From contig NZ_FNRI01000002.1 of assembly GCF_900107675.1 (NCBI RefSeq), positions 62,001-126,000 of the forward strand: a stretch of 64,000 nt of DNA. The letters are read 5' to 3'. The notes beneath the pieces are model-generated. The model saw nothing but the letters and a program-made list of their open reading frames with translations, did no database searches and had not been told where the DNA came from. This document shows, piece after piece, positions 1 through 7,758 of the stretch. A program made the translations under genes and the position numbers. Source of the DNA: Alistipes timonensis JC136 (GTDB lineage Bacteria; Bacteroidota; Bacteroidia; Bacteroidales; Rikenellaceae). Each line of letters opens with the position of its first letter. Position 1 is the stretch's first letter.

Positions 1-35
1 CCCATCAATAATAAATAGCTGATTTACTGATTGAT

Positions 36-108
36 GCCTCTTTAGCTCAGTTGGTAGAGCACGACACTCTTAATGTTGGGGTCCAGGGTTCGAGCCCCTG
101 AGGGGGGG
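36..108 (+). tRNA. tRNA-Lys (anticodon CUU)
   Basis: The cloverleaf can be drawn by eye: D arm 45-60, anticodon stem 62-66/74-78 with anticodon CTT at 69-71, T arm 84-100 with the TTCGAGC loop. CUU reads Lys AAG codons. The acceptor stem (36-42 with 101-107) pairs six positions, two of them G-U, but the terminal pair is G1:G72, a mismatch, and the 3' side lies in a run of nine G residues (102-110). No CCA is encoded, as is common in Bacteroidetes. It is either a real tRNA with a homopolymer sequencing error at its end or a decayed copy. A terminator follows at once. Confidence 0.85.
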
Positions 109-118
109 GGTACAAAGC

Positions 119-156
119 AAAAGACTGATAATCAATGATTATCGGTCTTTTTGTTT
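119..156 (+). terminator. Rho-independent terminator of the tRNA
   Basis: A 14-bp stem (120-133 with 137-150, one G-U pair) with a three-base loop is followed by T-rich sequence to 156. It sits about ten bases after the tRNA 3' end. Confidence 0.85.
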
Positions 157-350
157 TTGTGCGTCTGCCCTGTCGTCGGGCTTTTTCGGGTGGAAAAGAG
201 AGCGTTTTCGGGGAAATGTTTAACACGTTGTTTAACACTAAATCAGTTGGTCAAACTTGTTTGCGCAACAATCCGACCAGTCCGCCCGCAAGAAAACAGA
301 GCAGCGTCGGCAAAATATAGCCCCAGGCTTTTTTATCGTCGGTGAATTAT
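157..350. other. Intergenic stretch with a possible coding remnant
   Basis: No complete gene is seen. On the minus strand, about 346 to 251, there is a 31-codon open stretch with no start codon that reads as one hydrophobic segment (AWGYILPTLLCFLAGG) followed by a basic tail (LLRKQV) and a stop. It looks like the end of a small membrane protein, but it is short enough to be chance. Confidence 0.3.
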
Positions 351-388
351 GAAAAACGGGACTGCCCGAAACACGACAGGCAGTCCCT
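351..388 (-). terminator. Terminator of the small hydrophilic gene
   Basis: A 9-bp perfect GC-rich stem (358-366 with 379-387) is followed, in minus-strand reading, by a T run at 351-357. It lies 40 bases past the stop of the 428-625 gene. Confidence 0.8.
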
Positions 389-427
389 TGCTGCGATCCG
401 ACAGAAACCGAATCGCAACGCTGGCAG

Positions 428-625
428 TTACTTACGATTTTTGGTGTACTGGTTGTGACCTTCGGGGTTGTTGCTGCGCGAGACGCGGCCCGTAGCGGAG
501 GTCTGACTCTTGGCGGTTCCCCGGCTCGACGAACCGGTCTGCGAAGTGGTCGAGCGCGACGATCCCGTCGACTTGCTCTGTCCGGCCTGCGAACGGCCGG
601 CGGTCTTGTTGGTTGACTCTTTCAT
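428..625 (-). CDS. Small Ser/Thr/Lys-rich hydrophilic protein
   Basis: This 65-residue protein is almost entirely Ser, Thr, Gly, Lys, Arg and Gln, with no hydrophobic segment and no signal peptide. Such low-complexity basic proteins are probably disordered. I do not recognise the family. It has its own terminator and lies between a tRNA and a block of stress-type genes; a similar hydrophilic protein is encoded at 3364-3621. A role in stress survival is inferred from context only. The coding call rests on the ATG at 625, the terminator immediately downstream and the lack of a competing gene. Confidence 0.6.
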   Translation of the reverse strand: MKESTNKTAGRSQAGQSKSTGSSRSTTSQTGSSSRGTAKSQTSATGRVSRSNNPEGHNQYTKNRK

Positions 626-705
626 GCTATTAAAGAATTTAGTTTGACATTAAACCTGCCAGCCGTGTCGGAAAGCTGTCGTCTCCGGCCGGAGGCCTGT
701 TTCGG

Positions 706-733
706 CACCGCATTGTTGACGCAGAATGCGGTG
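706..733 (-). other. Hairpin 3' of the alpha-amylase gene
   Basis: A 9-bp perfect stem (706-714 with 725-733, ten-base loop) lies 44 bases past the amylase stop. It has no T run on either strand, so it is an mRNA 3'-end structure at best, not a clear intrinsic terminator. Confidence 0.4.
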
Positions 734-776
734 TCGTTTGCAAGAATACAAAACATATACCATTCCGCATCCGGCG

Positions 777-2219
777 TTATTTTTTCACCCAGACGGCCAG
801 TTTTCCGCCGCGGACCTTGAAAAGAGCCTTCCCGTCGTCTCCGATGACGATCTCGTCGTCGTAACTTCCGGTGATCTCGCGCCACGTCTCGTTGGCGTGA
901 GACAGCCCCACGGACATCACCTTCTCACCGTCCTCGCCATTGGAGAGCAGCAGCGCCAGTCCGGAACCGGGATGCTGTTCGTCGCCCGCACGGGTGAAGC
1001 CCACCGTATTGGGATGGTCGAAATAGTCGGTCTGCTCGCCGAAGGCCCGGGAACGGCGGGCGTCGAGCAGGATGTCGAGGACGGCACGGTGGGGCGACGC
1101 CTCGCCCTTCATGCTGTAATAGTCGCCATAGAAGATACAGGGATACCCCTCCTTCATCAGCAGGATCAGGCCGTAGGCCAGCGGTTTGAACCACGATTTG
1201 ACCTGCGATTCGAGCGAACTTCCGCGCTGCGAGTCGTGATTGTCCACGAACGTCACGGCGAGCGTGGGATATTTCCGTACGAGCGTGTCGTCGAGCAGCG
1301 TCCGCAGGTCGAAATCGCGCCCCTGCTCCGACGCCGAGAAGAGTTTGAAGTGCAGCGGCGCATCGAACAGGTCTACCTGATGGTCCACGGCATTGAGATA
1401 AGCTTCCAGCGACTCGAAATCGCCGCTCCAATACTCGCCGACGGCGTAGAACTCCTTGCCCCGCGAAGCCCGGACGGCACGCATGAAATCGGCAATAAAG
1501 GTGTTCTTAATGTGTTTGAGCGCATCGAGACGCATCCCGTCGGCGTTCAGCGTTCCGGCAATCCACACGCCCCAGCGCTTCATCTCCTCGATCACTTCGG
1601 GATGGTCGAAATCCACGTCGTTGAAGATCAGGAAATCGTAGTTGCCGTTCTCGCCGTCGACACCCTCGCTCCACTTTTTGCCTTCGCCCTGGATGAGGTA
1701 AATGGCGCGTTTGCCGGTCTCGTAAACCTGATCGGTCCCCGAGAAGTGGTACCAGTGCCATTTGAAGGGCGAATACTGCTCGCCGCGCCCCGGAAAGGTG
1801 TATCCGGTCCATCCCTCGACCTCGACGGGCGGACCGATCACCCGTTCGCGGTCGTCGGGATCGACCTCGCAGGCCATGAACTTCTCGGTAAAGTCGGCGC
1901 CGGTCTTCTGGTTCATCACCGTATCGAGATAAACCGAAACGCCGTTGTCGTGCAGCGCCGCGATCGCCTCTTCCAGCTCGCGCCGCGTCCCGTATTTGGT
2001 GCGGACGGTTCCCTTCTGGTCGAACTCCCCCAGGTCGTAAAGGTCGTATACGGCGTATCCCTCGTCCTGCTGCTCGTCGGCCTTGTAAGCCGGAGGCGTC
2101 CAGACCGACGTGACGCCGATGTCGTGCAAATGTTTGGCATCCTCTTTCAGATGCGTCCACAGTTTTCCGTCGTTGGGCAGATTCCATTCGAAATACTGCA
2201 TCATTACTCCGTTTTTCAT
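777..2219 (-). CDS. Cytoplasmic alpha-amylase (GH13)
   Basis: This 480-residue protein hydrolyses alpha-1,4-glucan inside the cell, probably glycogen or imported maltodextrin. It has no signal peptide and matches the intracellular alpha-amylase type (AmyA, GH13 subfamily 5) in length and start (MMQYFEW). The three GH13 catalytic residues are visible: D232 (GMRLDALKH), E262 (VGEYW) and D329 (FVDNHDS). The start at 2219 was chosen because upstream in-frame codons run into the catalase gene on the same strand and the family begins at this point. A GC-rich hairpin at 2278-2307 separates it from the catalase, so it may have its own promoter. With the pullulanase at 8409-10376 it would complete intracellular glycogen breakdown. 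Confidence 0.95.
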   Translation of the reverse strand: MKNGVMMQYFEWNLPNDGKLWTHLKEDAKHLHDIGVTSVWTPPAYKADEQQDEGYAVYDLYDLGEFDQKGTVRTKYGTRRELEEAIAALHDNGVSVYLDTVMNQKTGADFTEKFMACEVDPDDRERVIGPPVEVEGWTGYTFPGRGEQYSPFKWHWYHFSGTDQVYETGKRAIYLIQGEGKKWSEGVDGENGNYDFLIFNDVDFDHPEVIEEMKRWGVWIAGTLNADGMRLDALKHIKNTFIADFMRAVRASRGKEFYAVGEYWSGDFESLEAYLNAVDHQVDLFDAPLHFKLFSASEQGRDFDLRTLLDDTLVRKYPTLAVTFVDNHDSQRGSSLESQVKSWFKPLAYGLILLMKEGYPCIFYGDYYSMKGEASPHRAVLDILLDARRSRAFGEQTDYFDHPNTVGFTRAGDEQHPGSGLALLLSNGEDGEKVMSVGLSHANETWREITGSYDDEIVIGDDGKALFKVRGGKLAVWVKK

Positions 2220-2277
2220 AAGGTATACAAGTATTTGATTTGCGGATTTCCGCTGCAAAGCCCATGCAAAACAGGAA

Positions 2278-2307
2278 GAACGCCCCGGGGAAAATTCCGG
2301 GGCGTTC
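2278..2307 (-). terminator. Probable terminator after Mn-catalase
   Basis: An 11-bp perfect stem (2278-2288 with 2297-2307) lies just past the catalase stop. The following minus-strand sequence is only moderately T-rich, so termination may be partial. Confidence 0.55.
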
Positions 2308-2329
2308 GGGCTTTCGCATCGGCGGATGT

Positions 2330-3301
2330 TTAATCCTGCTCGACGGGCTTGCGGCGTGACGCCTTTGCTTCGTGCGGATCGTATTCGCACCACCGGAGAT
2401 TCTTCTCCGGCGTCGCCTTGCGGATCTCGGCGCTGCGTTTCTGGCTGAGCTTCCTGTCCGCACTGCGCACCGAAGCCTCCGTGCGGGGAGTTCCCTTCGG
2501 CTCGAGGTCGGTGAGTCCGTCGGTTTCGAGCACCTGCCGGCGCGGGTCCTCGACATACTGCCACTCTTCGCCCAGACCGGTACTCTCGCCCTCGTTCCAC
2601 GGTCCGCGGGCATCCTCTCCCATCGAATGGTTGGAGTAGAGGTTGCTGTAACGGGGATCGCTTTGCAGCACTCCCGGCGGGAAATTGGGCTGGATGGTGC
2701 CCAGCGCCGCCTCGAACTGCTGGAAATGCGCCACCTCGCGCGTCATCAGGAAATTGAGCGTGGCCAGCACATCTTTGTCGTCGGTGAACTGCATCAGGTA
2801 TTCGTAGACGATCTTGGCGCGCGATTCGGCGGCGATGTCCGAACGCAGATCGACCGTCAGGTCGCTGTTGGCATTGACGTAGGAGCCCTGCCAGGGTACG
2901 CCGTTGCTGTCGGTGAGGCGCGGACCGCCGCCCGTCAGGACGCCGAACTGCGGATTGACCGAAAAGGCCGAATGGATGAAATCGTCTTTCGAAATGCCTT
3001 CACCGAATACGTCACTGCGCTCGGCGGCATCTTTGAGGTTGCCGTTGACCCCTGCGAGGAGCATCTGGATCGTGGCTCCGACGATTTCGAGGTGCCCCAG
3101 TTCCTCGGTGGCGATATCCATCAGCATATCGTACTTGTCGGGATAGGGATTGTGACAGGCGAACGCCTGCACGAAATACTGCATCGCAGCTTTCAGTTCG
3201 CCGTTGCCGCCGCCGAACTGTTCGAGCAGCAGCCGGGCAAAGCGCGGATCGGGTTTCGACACCCGGGCTTTGAACTGGAGTTCTTTGGAATGGTAAAACA
3301 T
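2330..3301 (-). CDS. Manganese catalase
   Basis: A 323-residue non-haem catalase that dismutates hydrogen peroxide at a di-manganese centre. The ferritin-like fold ligands are visible: E35 (GGNGEL), E67 with H70 (EELGHLE), E159 (AAESRAK) and H192 (REVAHFQ). I placed the start at the second methionine, giving the family-typical N terminus MFYHSKELQF, preceded by an AGAGAAA-like ribosome site; an upstream ATG at 3325 is in frame but adds residues not usual in the family. The C-terminal 60 residues are a charged extension. It is the last gene of a minus-strand run with two small proteins (3364-3872), which suggests co-expression under oxidative or stationary-phase stress. Confidence 0.95.
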   Translation of the reverse strand: MFYHSKELQFKARVSKPDPRFARLLLEQFGGGNGELKAAMQYFVQAFACHNPYPDKYDMLMDIATEELGHLEIVGATIQMLLAGVNGNLKDAAERSDVFGEGISKDDFIHSAFSVNPQFGVLTGGGPRLTDSNGVPWQGSYVNANSDLTVDLRSDIAAESRAKIVYEYLMQFTDDKDVLATLNFLMTREVAHFQQFEAALGTIQPNFPPGVLQSDPRYSNLYSNHSMGEDARGPWNEGESTGLGEEWQYVEDPRRQVLETDGLTDLEPKGTPRTEASVRSADRKLSQKRSAEIRKATPEKNLRWCEYDPHEAKASRRKPVEQD

Positions 3302-3363
3302 ATTTTTCTCTTTTAGGTTGAACATATCGTTTCCCGGTCGGCCGCAGAGCCGACGGGACTCTG

Positions 3364-3621
3364 CTACTTCTTGTTCGGGCTCTGCCCGTTCATCCGGCTT
3401 TCGGCGTCCGGTTCCCGGTCGGAACCTTTTTCCTCCCAGTACGAGCCCTTTTTCGAACCGTACTGCACCGGGTTGTCGGATTGCTGCCGGAAGGAACTCC
3501 CCCGGGAGCCGCCGGCATGCATGCCGCTGTTGTCGCGGCTGTGGCTCCGGCTGTCGGGAGCGTTCGTGGTGCCGTTTTCCGTCGCACGGCTTTCGCCGCG
3601 CATATCGTTATGCTTATTCAT
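3364..3621 (-). CDS. Small hydrophilic glycine/serine-rich protein
   Basis: An 85-residue, highly charged protein rich in Ser, Gly, Arg, Asn and Asp, with no hydrophobic segment; its tail (GSKKGSYWEEKG) resembles bacterial stress proteins of low complexity, but I cannot assign a family. The start at 3621 leaves 20 bases to the upstream membrane-protein gene; the longer open frame upstream is out of character. It lies between a two-helix membrane protein and Mn-catalase on one strand, so they are probably one transcript. Confidence 0.6.
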   Translation of the reverse strand: MNKHNDMRGESRATENGTTNAPDSRSHSRDNSGMHAGGSRGSSFRQQSDNPVQYGSKKGSYWEEKGSDREPDAESRMNGQSPNKK

Positions 3622-3641
3622 AGTCGTGATTTTTTTATCGA

Positions 3642-3872
3642 TCAGTCGTGACCTTCGGTTTTGACGATCTTGTTGTAAAGTCCCATGATCAGGAGCGGCG
3701 CGGCCCATTGGCCGACCAACAGCGCCTTGGACCTTCGGCCGCGGAACATCATGCAGCCCGAGGCGGCAAGGGCGCACAGACCGGCGCACAGATAGACCAT
3801 CGAGGGAATTTTGGAAGTCTTTTTTTCTACGGCAACGGTAGCGCTGCCTTCTTGCGGTTTATGATTCAACAT
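3642..3872 (-). CDS. Small two-helix membrane protein
   Basis: A 76-residue protein with two predicted membrane helices, about residues 22-43 and 50-70, separated by a short basic loop (FRGRRSK), which should face the cytoplasm. I do not recognise the family. It is the first gene of the probable 3872 to 2330 transcript. The terminator of the spondin gene is only a few bases upstream, so transcription depends on read-through or on a promoter I could not see. Confidence 0.65.
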   Translation of the reverse strand: MLNHKPQEGSATVAVEKKTSKIPSMVYLCAGLCALAASGCMMFRGRRSKALLVGQWAAPLLIMGLYNKIVKTEGHD

Positions 3873-3884
3873 GGTTTTGCAGGT

Positions 3885-3914
3885 TTAAAAACCGGAGCAG
3901 TTTCCTGCTCCGGG
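3885..3914 (-). terminator. Terminator of the spondin-domain lipoprotein gene
   Basis: A 9-bp perfect stem (3892-3900 with 3905-3913) is followed on the minus strand by a T run at 3886-3891. It is the clear end of the 3938-5185 gene. Confidence 0.85.
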
Positions 3915-3937
3915 CACAATTGACACACACTCAGATC

Positions 3938-5185
3938 TTAATAGATCGTAATTTTGACGATTCCGTCGACGGCGGGAACCGGGTAGGTGTCGCCGACAGC
4001 CGAAATGGCCTTGTCTTCGGGCATCACCGTTCCGCCGAAGATGAATTGGGCATTGCCGGCGCCGGGATACTGGCTTACGGCCGTACCGTCGTCCAACAGG
4101 ACGGTCTTGCTCGTTACCTCGCCTTTGGTCAGGGCGTTGAGTTCGGGACCGTTGGCGAAGAACCAGTCGTTCGAATAGCCGAACATGGTTGCAAACGCTA
4201 CCTTTTCGTTGGCGGCGGCCTCATAGGTGCACTCCATGCTCTCGCCGGGCTGAGCGGTATCCGTAAGCGTATAGATCTTGCGCACCTGCGGGACCTTTTC
4301 GAGCGAGGCTTTCAACTGTGCCGGGTCGCCGCGCTGTGCCAGCGCCGCAAGTCCGAGCTGCGCGTCTTTCTGTCCCAGCTGGTAGATCGGATTGGTGTTG
4401 CCCGTGTAAACCACAACGATGGCGCCGTGCAGCGTGGTGACGATCCCCGTCTGGTCGGCAACCAGCGATTTCAGCGGTTCGACATTACCGTCCTCGGCCA
4501 GTTTGGTCAGCTCCGTACCCGATTTCTGATCGACGCTGAAGAACGGCTTGTCCATTACCAGCTTGCCGTCGAGCAGGTTCGAAACGACGAATACGCCGCC
4601 CGAGAACGGAGTCTCATTGGCCGTTCCGTTCGAGATGTTGGAGATCGTGCAGGTGAACAACGACTGCGCGGCGTCGAAAGTCAGACTCACCTGGAACAGG
4701 CTCGAAGCCGCCAGGTAGGTGTGCCCTGCCGCGTCGGTGCCCTTCACCTCGGTCACGACACCGGCCTGGGCAACGCCCGGATGATTGACGCCGGGGCCGG
4801 GCTGTTCGTTCACGCGGGTCCCGTTGTCCCACAGTTTCACGGCATCGGCAATGATCCCGGTATTGGGAACACCCGAGTCGTTGAAGAGTTCGATACCCGG
4901 ATTCTCCGGAGCGAAGAACAGGTCATTGGAATAGGAATACATGGCGGCCAACATCAATCGCTGCCCTTTGGCCGCATGGAAAGTGAAGGAGGTCGTCGCT
5001 CCGGGTGCGACGGCTGCGAAGCTGCCGCTCTGAACGTAATTCTTCGTCGGAATGACATTCTCGAACTTAATCGTCGGCCGTGTGCCGGGAGCGGGGTTGT
5101 CGTCATCGTCGTCGCAGGAGGTGAAAGCGGCCCCCGCAAAGAGCAGAACCGCAGCGAATGCGGAGAAAAAGTACTTTTTTTTCAT
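3938..5185 (-). CDS. Lipoprotein with two spondin_N-like domains
   Basis: A 415-residue lipoprotein: signal peptide, lipobox FTSC with the lipidated Cys at 24, then an Asp-rich stretch typical of surface export in Bacteroidetes. Two copies of the prokaryotic spondin_N pattern are visible, SYSNDLFFAPENPGIELF near residues 84-101 and GYSNDWFFANGPEL near 336-349, each followed by a Trp/Asp-Gly and Gln-Tyr/Pro-Gly segment (DNGTRVNEQPGPG and DDGTAVSQYPGAG). In this family the domain is extracellular and probably binds ligands or metal; the true ligand is unknown. It is monocistronic with its own terminator. The initial lysine-rich MKKK and upstream spacing support the start. Confidence 0.85.
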   Translation of the reverse strand: MKKKYFFSAFAAVLLFAGAAFTSCDDDDDNPAPGTRPTIKFENVIPTKNYVQSGSFAAVAPGATTSFTFHAAKGQRLMLAAMYSYSNDLFFAPENPGIELFNDSGVPNTGIIADAVKLWDNGTRVNEQPGPGVNHPGVAQAGVVTEVKGTDAAGHTYLAASSLFQVSLTFDAAQSLFTCTISNISNGTANETPFSGGVFVVSNLLDGKLVMDKPFFSVDQKSGTELTKLAEDGNVEPLKSLVADQTGIVTTLHGAIVVVYTGNTNPIYQLGQKDAQLGLAALAQRGDPAQLKASLEKVPQVRKIYTLTDTAQPGESMECTYEAAANEKVAFATMFGYSNDWFFANGPELNALTKGEVTSKTVLLDDGTAVSQYPGAGNAQFIFGGTVMPEDKAISAVGDTYPVPAVDGIVKITIY

Positions 5186-5542
5186 AGCTGAATTGATAAT
5201 TAAATTAAGTTAATACTCGGTTAAACCGTAATTTCAAATTATTATAAGGTGTGTGCTCGAACGTGCTGTCAGGCACACTTTCCGATGTAGCGTCGTGCAT
5301 CATTTATGCCACGAAAAAATACATTTGGATGGATCAGAACAACCGGAGGATGGATATTCCTGCAAAACACGCAGTAAGGGGAGGATGAAAAATTTTCCGA
5401 CGTCTCCGGATGAGGTAAAAGCTTCTTCCTCCGGAGGTTCGGACGTCGTTTCGGCAAATTTTTTGCGGGTTTGGGAGTGAACGCCCGGCTTTGCTCCCAA
5501 TTCGGAGCCTTCGGGCCGAATCACCACACGAACACGACTGCA
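5186..5542. other. Divergent intergenic region
   Basis: About 350 bases between two divergent genes. The 60 bases next to 5185 are AT-rich and probably hold the lipoprotein promoter. The rest shows no gene, repeat or strong hairpin that I can support. Confidence 0.5.
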
Positions 5543-6397
5543 ATGACAAAAGACCTTTTGAGCCTTCAACGGGACGAGACCACCTTGTGCGAAGTCTACC
5601 GCCGGCTGGCGGCGCTGGAAAAAGATCCGGCGCGACGGCAGACCCTACTGCGTATCATGCACGACGAAAGACGGCACTGCGAGGTCCTGAAAAACAATAC
5701 GGGGCACGATGTCGCTCCCGATCCCAAACGGGTGTTCTGGTATGTACGGATGGCCCGGATGCTGGGAACGGCCTTCGTCGTCCGGCAGATCGAATCATGC
5801 GAAAAAGTCACGGAGAAGAGCTACTCCCTCTACCCCGAGCGGGAGGAATTCATGCACATAGCTTCGGAGGAGCACCGGCACGGTGAGGTGCTGATGACGC
5901 TGGCCGGTGAAATAAAACTGCACTATATCAGTTCGGTCGTCCTGGGGCTGAACGACGCCCTGGTCGAATTCACGGGGGCGCTGGCCGGCTTCACCCTGGC
6001 GCTGAACGACCCGCGGCTCGTCGCGCTCACAGGCGGCATCACGGGTATCGCCGCCGCCCTGTCAATGGCCGCCTCCGAGTACCTCGCCACCAAATCGGAA
6101 AAGGGCCCCGAGAAACATCCGCTGCGGGCCGCCGTCTGCACCGGGATAACCTATCTGATGACGGTAGCCATCCTGATAATCCCCTACCTGCTCTTTTCGA
6201 ACGCACTGGCGGCGCTGGGCGTCATGCTCCTGGCCGCCCTGACCGTGATCGCCCTGTTCAACTATTATTATTCGGTCGTCCGGTGCGAGAGTTTCAGACA
6301 GCATTTCGTCGAAATGGCCCTGCTGAGTTTCGGTATCGCTGGAATCAGCTTCCTGATAGGCTACATCCTCAAACTGTTCACGGGCGGCATGACGTAA
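5543..6397 (+). CDS. Ferritin-like / VIT-family membrane protein
   Basis: A 284-residue membrane protein likely to move or handle iron or manganese. Residues 1-125 form a ferritin-like (rubrerythrin) bundle with paired ExxH motifs: DERRHCE (E42, H45) and SEEHRHGE (about 108-115). Residues 130-284 are a VIT1/CCC1-type domain with about five helices, starting LNDALVEFTGALAGF and including SMAASEYLATKSE, the family's conserved cytoplasmic segment. This order matches known membrane-bound ferritin exporters (MbfA-like), where the ferritin part senses or oxidises metal for the VIT exporter. ATG at 5543 was chosen because upstream codons are not family-like. It fits the oxidative-stress setting with Mn-catalase nearby. 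Confidence 0.9.
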   Translation: MTKDLLSLQRDETTLCEVYRRLAALEKDPARRQTLLRIMHDERRHCEVLKNNTGHDVAPDPKRVFWYVRMARMLGTAFVVRQIESCEKVTEKSYSLYPEREEFMHIASEEHRHGEVLMTLAGEIKLHYISSVVLGLNDALVEFTGALAGFTLALNDPRLVALTGGITGIAAALSMAASEYLATKSEKGPEKHPLRAAVCTGITYLMTVAILIIPYLLFSNALAALGVMLLAALTVIALFNYYYSVVRCESFRQHFVEMALLSFGIAGISFLIGYILKLFTGGMT

Positions 6398-6522
6398 AAA
6401 AACGCCCGAAGAGCGTAAAAAAATGATTCTCAGAAGAAAGCTTTTTTTTAAACATTTTCATCCTCAATGGAATACGATTTGCAATAATCCCCAATGTCAT
6501 TCATCATTTAATTCTTTATATT

Positions 6523-6957
6523 ATGAAAAAATTTCTTTTACTCGTCGCAGCTGCGGCAATGGCTTTCGCCGTAACCGCTGCACCCCAGAAAGTGGATTTC
6601 GGCAAACTGCCGAAGAACTCGCAGGAATTCATCCAGAAGAATTTCCCCAGCGAAAAGGTTAAATCCGTGGAGATGGACCGTGAGGCGTCGTGGGACAAGT
6701 ACACCGTCTATTTCAACAGCGGCAACCAGGTATCCTTCGAGGGCGGCAGCGGCGACTGGTCGCAGATCATCATGAAGGAGGGATCGGTCCCCATGTCGGT
6801 AATCCCCGCCAAGATCAAAACCTATACGGGCAACAACTATCCCGGCCAGCGTGTCGTCATGCTGGAGACCACGGCAGACGGCTACAAGGCTGTTCTCGCC
6901 AACAAGACGGCTCTCGATTTCGACAAGGACGGCAACTTCGTCAAAGCCGCAAAATAA
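6523..6957 (+). CDS. Secreted PepSY-like (DUF2874) protein
   Basis: A 144-residue exported protein with a clean signal peptide (residues 1-19, cut after VTA) and no lipobox. The mature part has two related halves typical of the Bacteroidetes putative beta-lactamase-inhibitor-like PepSY family (PF11396): LPKNSQEFIQKNFPSEKVKSVE and later VIPAKIKTYTGNNYPGQRV, each followed by a beta-rich segment with KALDFDKDGNF at the end. These proteins are periplasmic; their function is not established. The gene stands alone on the plus strand. Confidence 0.85.
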   Translation: MKKFLLLVAAAAMAFAVTAAPQKVDFGKLPKNSQEFIQKNFPSEKVKSVEMDREASWDKYTVYFNSGNQVSFEGGSGDWSQIIMKEGSVPMSVIPAKIKTYTGNNYPGQRVVMLETTADGYKAVLANKTALDFDKDGNFVKAAK

Positions 6958-7032
6958 GTCGTTTGCGTCCAAAAAAGGCAGGGAGCGGTCGTCGTCATGC
7001 TCCCTGCCTTTTCATGTCTAATTCCATTCGCC

Positions 7033-7680
7033 ATGTGTTACCATATTTACCTCGCAGCCGGACCGGAGGAGTTGGCCCGGCATTACGGCCGCCGGGCCGA
7101 TCTGGTCGAAGAGCTCCCCACGCCGGGCCGCGTCTGCGCCTTTTCGCACCGCCCCTACCCGGTCGTCACCGGCGACGAGCGAATCCAGCCGTTCCGGTGG
7201 GGGCTGATTCCGTTCTGGACGCGCAGTTCCGCAGACGTTGTCACGATACGCAACCAGACGGTCAACGCCCGTGCGGAAACCATCTTCGAACATGCGGCGT
7301 TCCGGGTCCCCGTCCGCCGGAGGCGCTGTCTGATCCCGGTCAGCGGGTTCTACGGGTGGCGCCATGAGCGGGACCGGAAAATCCCGATGTTCGTCACCCT
7401 GGAAGACCGTTCGCTCTTCTCCCTGGCCGGGATCTACGACAGCTGGCATTGTCCGCAGGGCGGCGGTCCGGCAATGACCTTCTCGATCGTCACCACCGAG
7501 GCCAATCCGCTCATGCGCCATATCGACAATGCGAACTGCCGGATGCCGGTCATCCTCAGTCCCGGCGACGAAGAGCGCTGGCTCACCCCCGGGCTGACCG
7601 ACGCACAGATCGCCGCCTTGCTGAAACCTTATCCCGACCGCACGATGCGCAGCGAGCCCGTGCCGAGCGATTTCGCCTAA
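7033..7680 (+). CDS. SRAP (HMCES/YedK-like) family protein with altered active site
   Basis: A 215-residue member of the SOS-response-associated peptidase family, whose members cross-link to abasic sites in single-stranded DNA through Cys2. The start at 7033 places Cys at position 2 (MCYH). Family marks are present: WGLIPFW (56-62), VNARAET (77-83) and RMPVIL (170-175). However, the catalytic Glu of the usual FYEW motif is Gly108 (FYGW), and the His of the usual IHxRMP-type motif appears as Asp165 (HIDNANCRMP). So Cys2 and the Asn of VNAR are kept while two other catalytic positions differ. It may still bind DNA. It is a lone gene followed by a bidirectional terminator. Confidence 0.85.
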   Translation: MCYHIYLAAGPEELARHYGRRADLVEELPTPGRVCAFSHRPYPVVTGDERIQPFRWGLIPFWTRSSADVVTIRNQTVNARAETIFEHAAFRVPVRRRRCLIPVSGFYGWRHERDRKIPMFVTLEDRSLFSLAGIYDSWHCPQGGGPAMTFSIVTTEANPLMRHIDNANCRMPVILSPGDEERWLTPGLTDAQIAALLKPYPDRTMRSEPVPSDFA

Positions 7681-7709
7681 GGGAGAGGGCAGTCTGACGC
7701 CCGCAGCAC

Positions 7710-7745
7710 AAAAAAAAGAGAAGTCTTCAGACTTCTCTTTTTTTG
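7710..7745. terminator. Bidirectional terminator
   Basis: A perfect stem of about 13 bp centred at 7727 with a run of A on the left and T on the right serves both the plus-strand SRAP gene and the minus-strand gene ending at 7759. Confidence 0.85.
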
Positions 7746-7758
7746 TCGGGCCTCCGGA

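Noticed and set aside
680..700. Palindrome CTCCGGCCGGAG between the amylase and the small hydrophilic gene
   Set aside because: A 12-base GC palindrome is expected by chance at this base composition; no T run or repeat partner.
726..2333. 535-residue open frame on the plus strand opposite the amylase
   Set aside because: It is the antisense shadow of a high-GC gene whose GH13 catalytic residues are all visible on the minus strand; no recognisable motif in the shadow.
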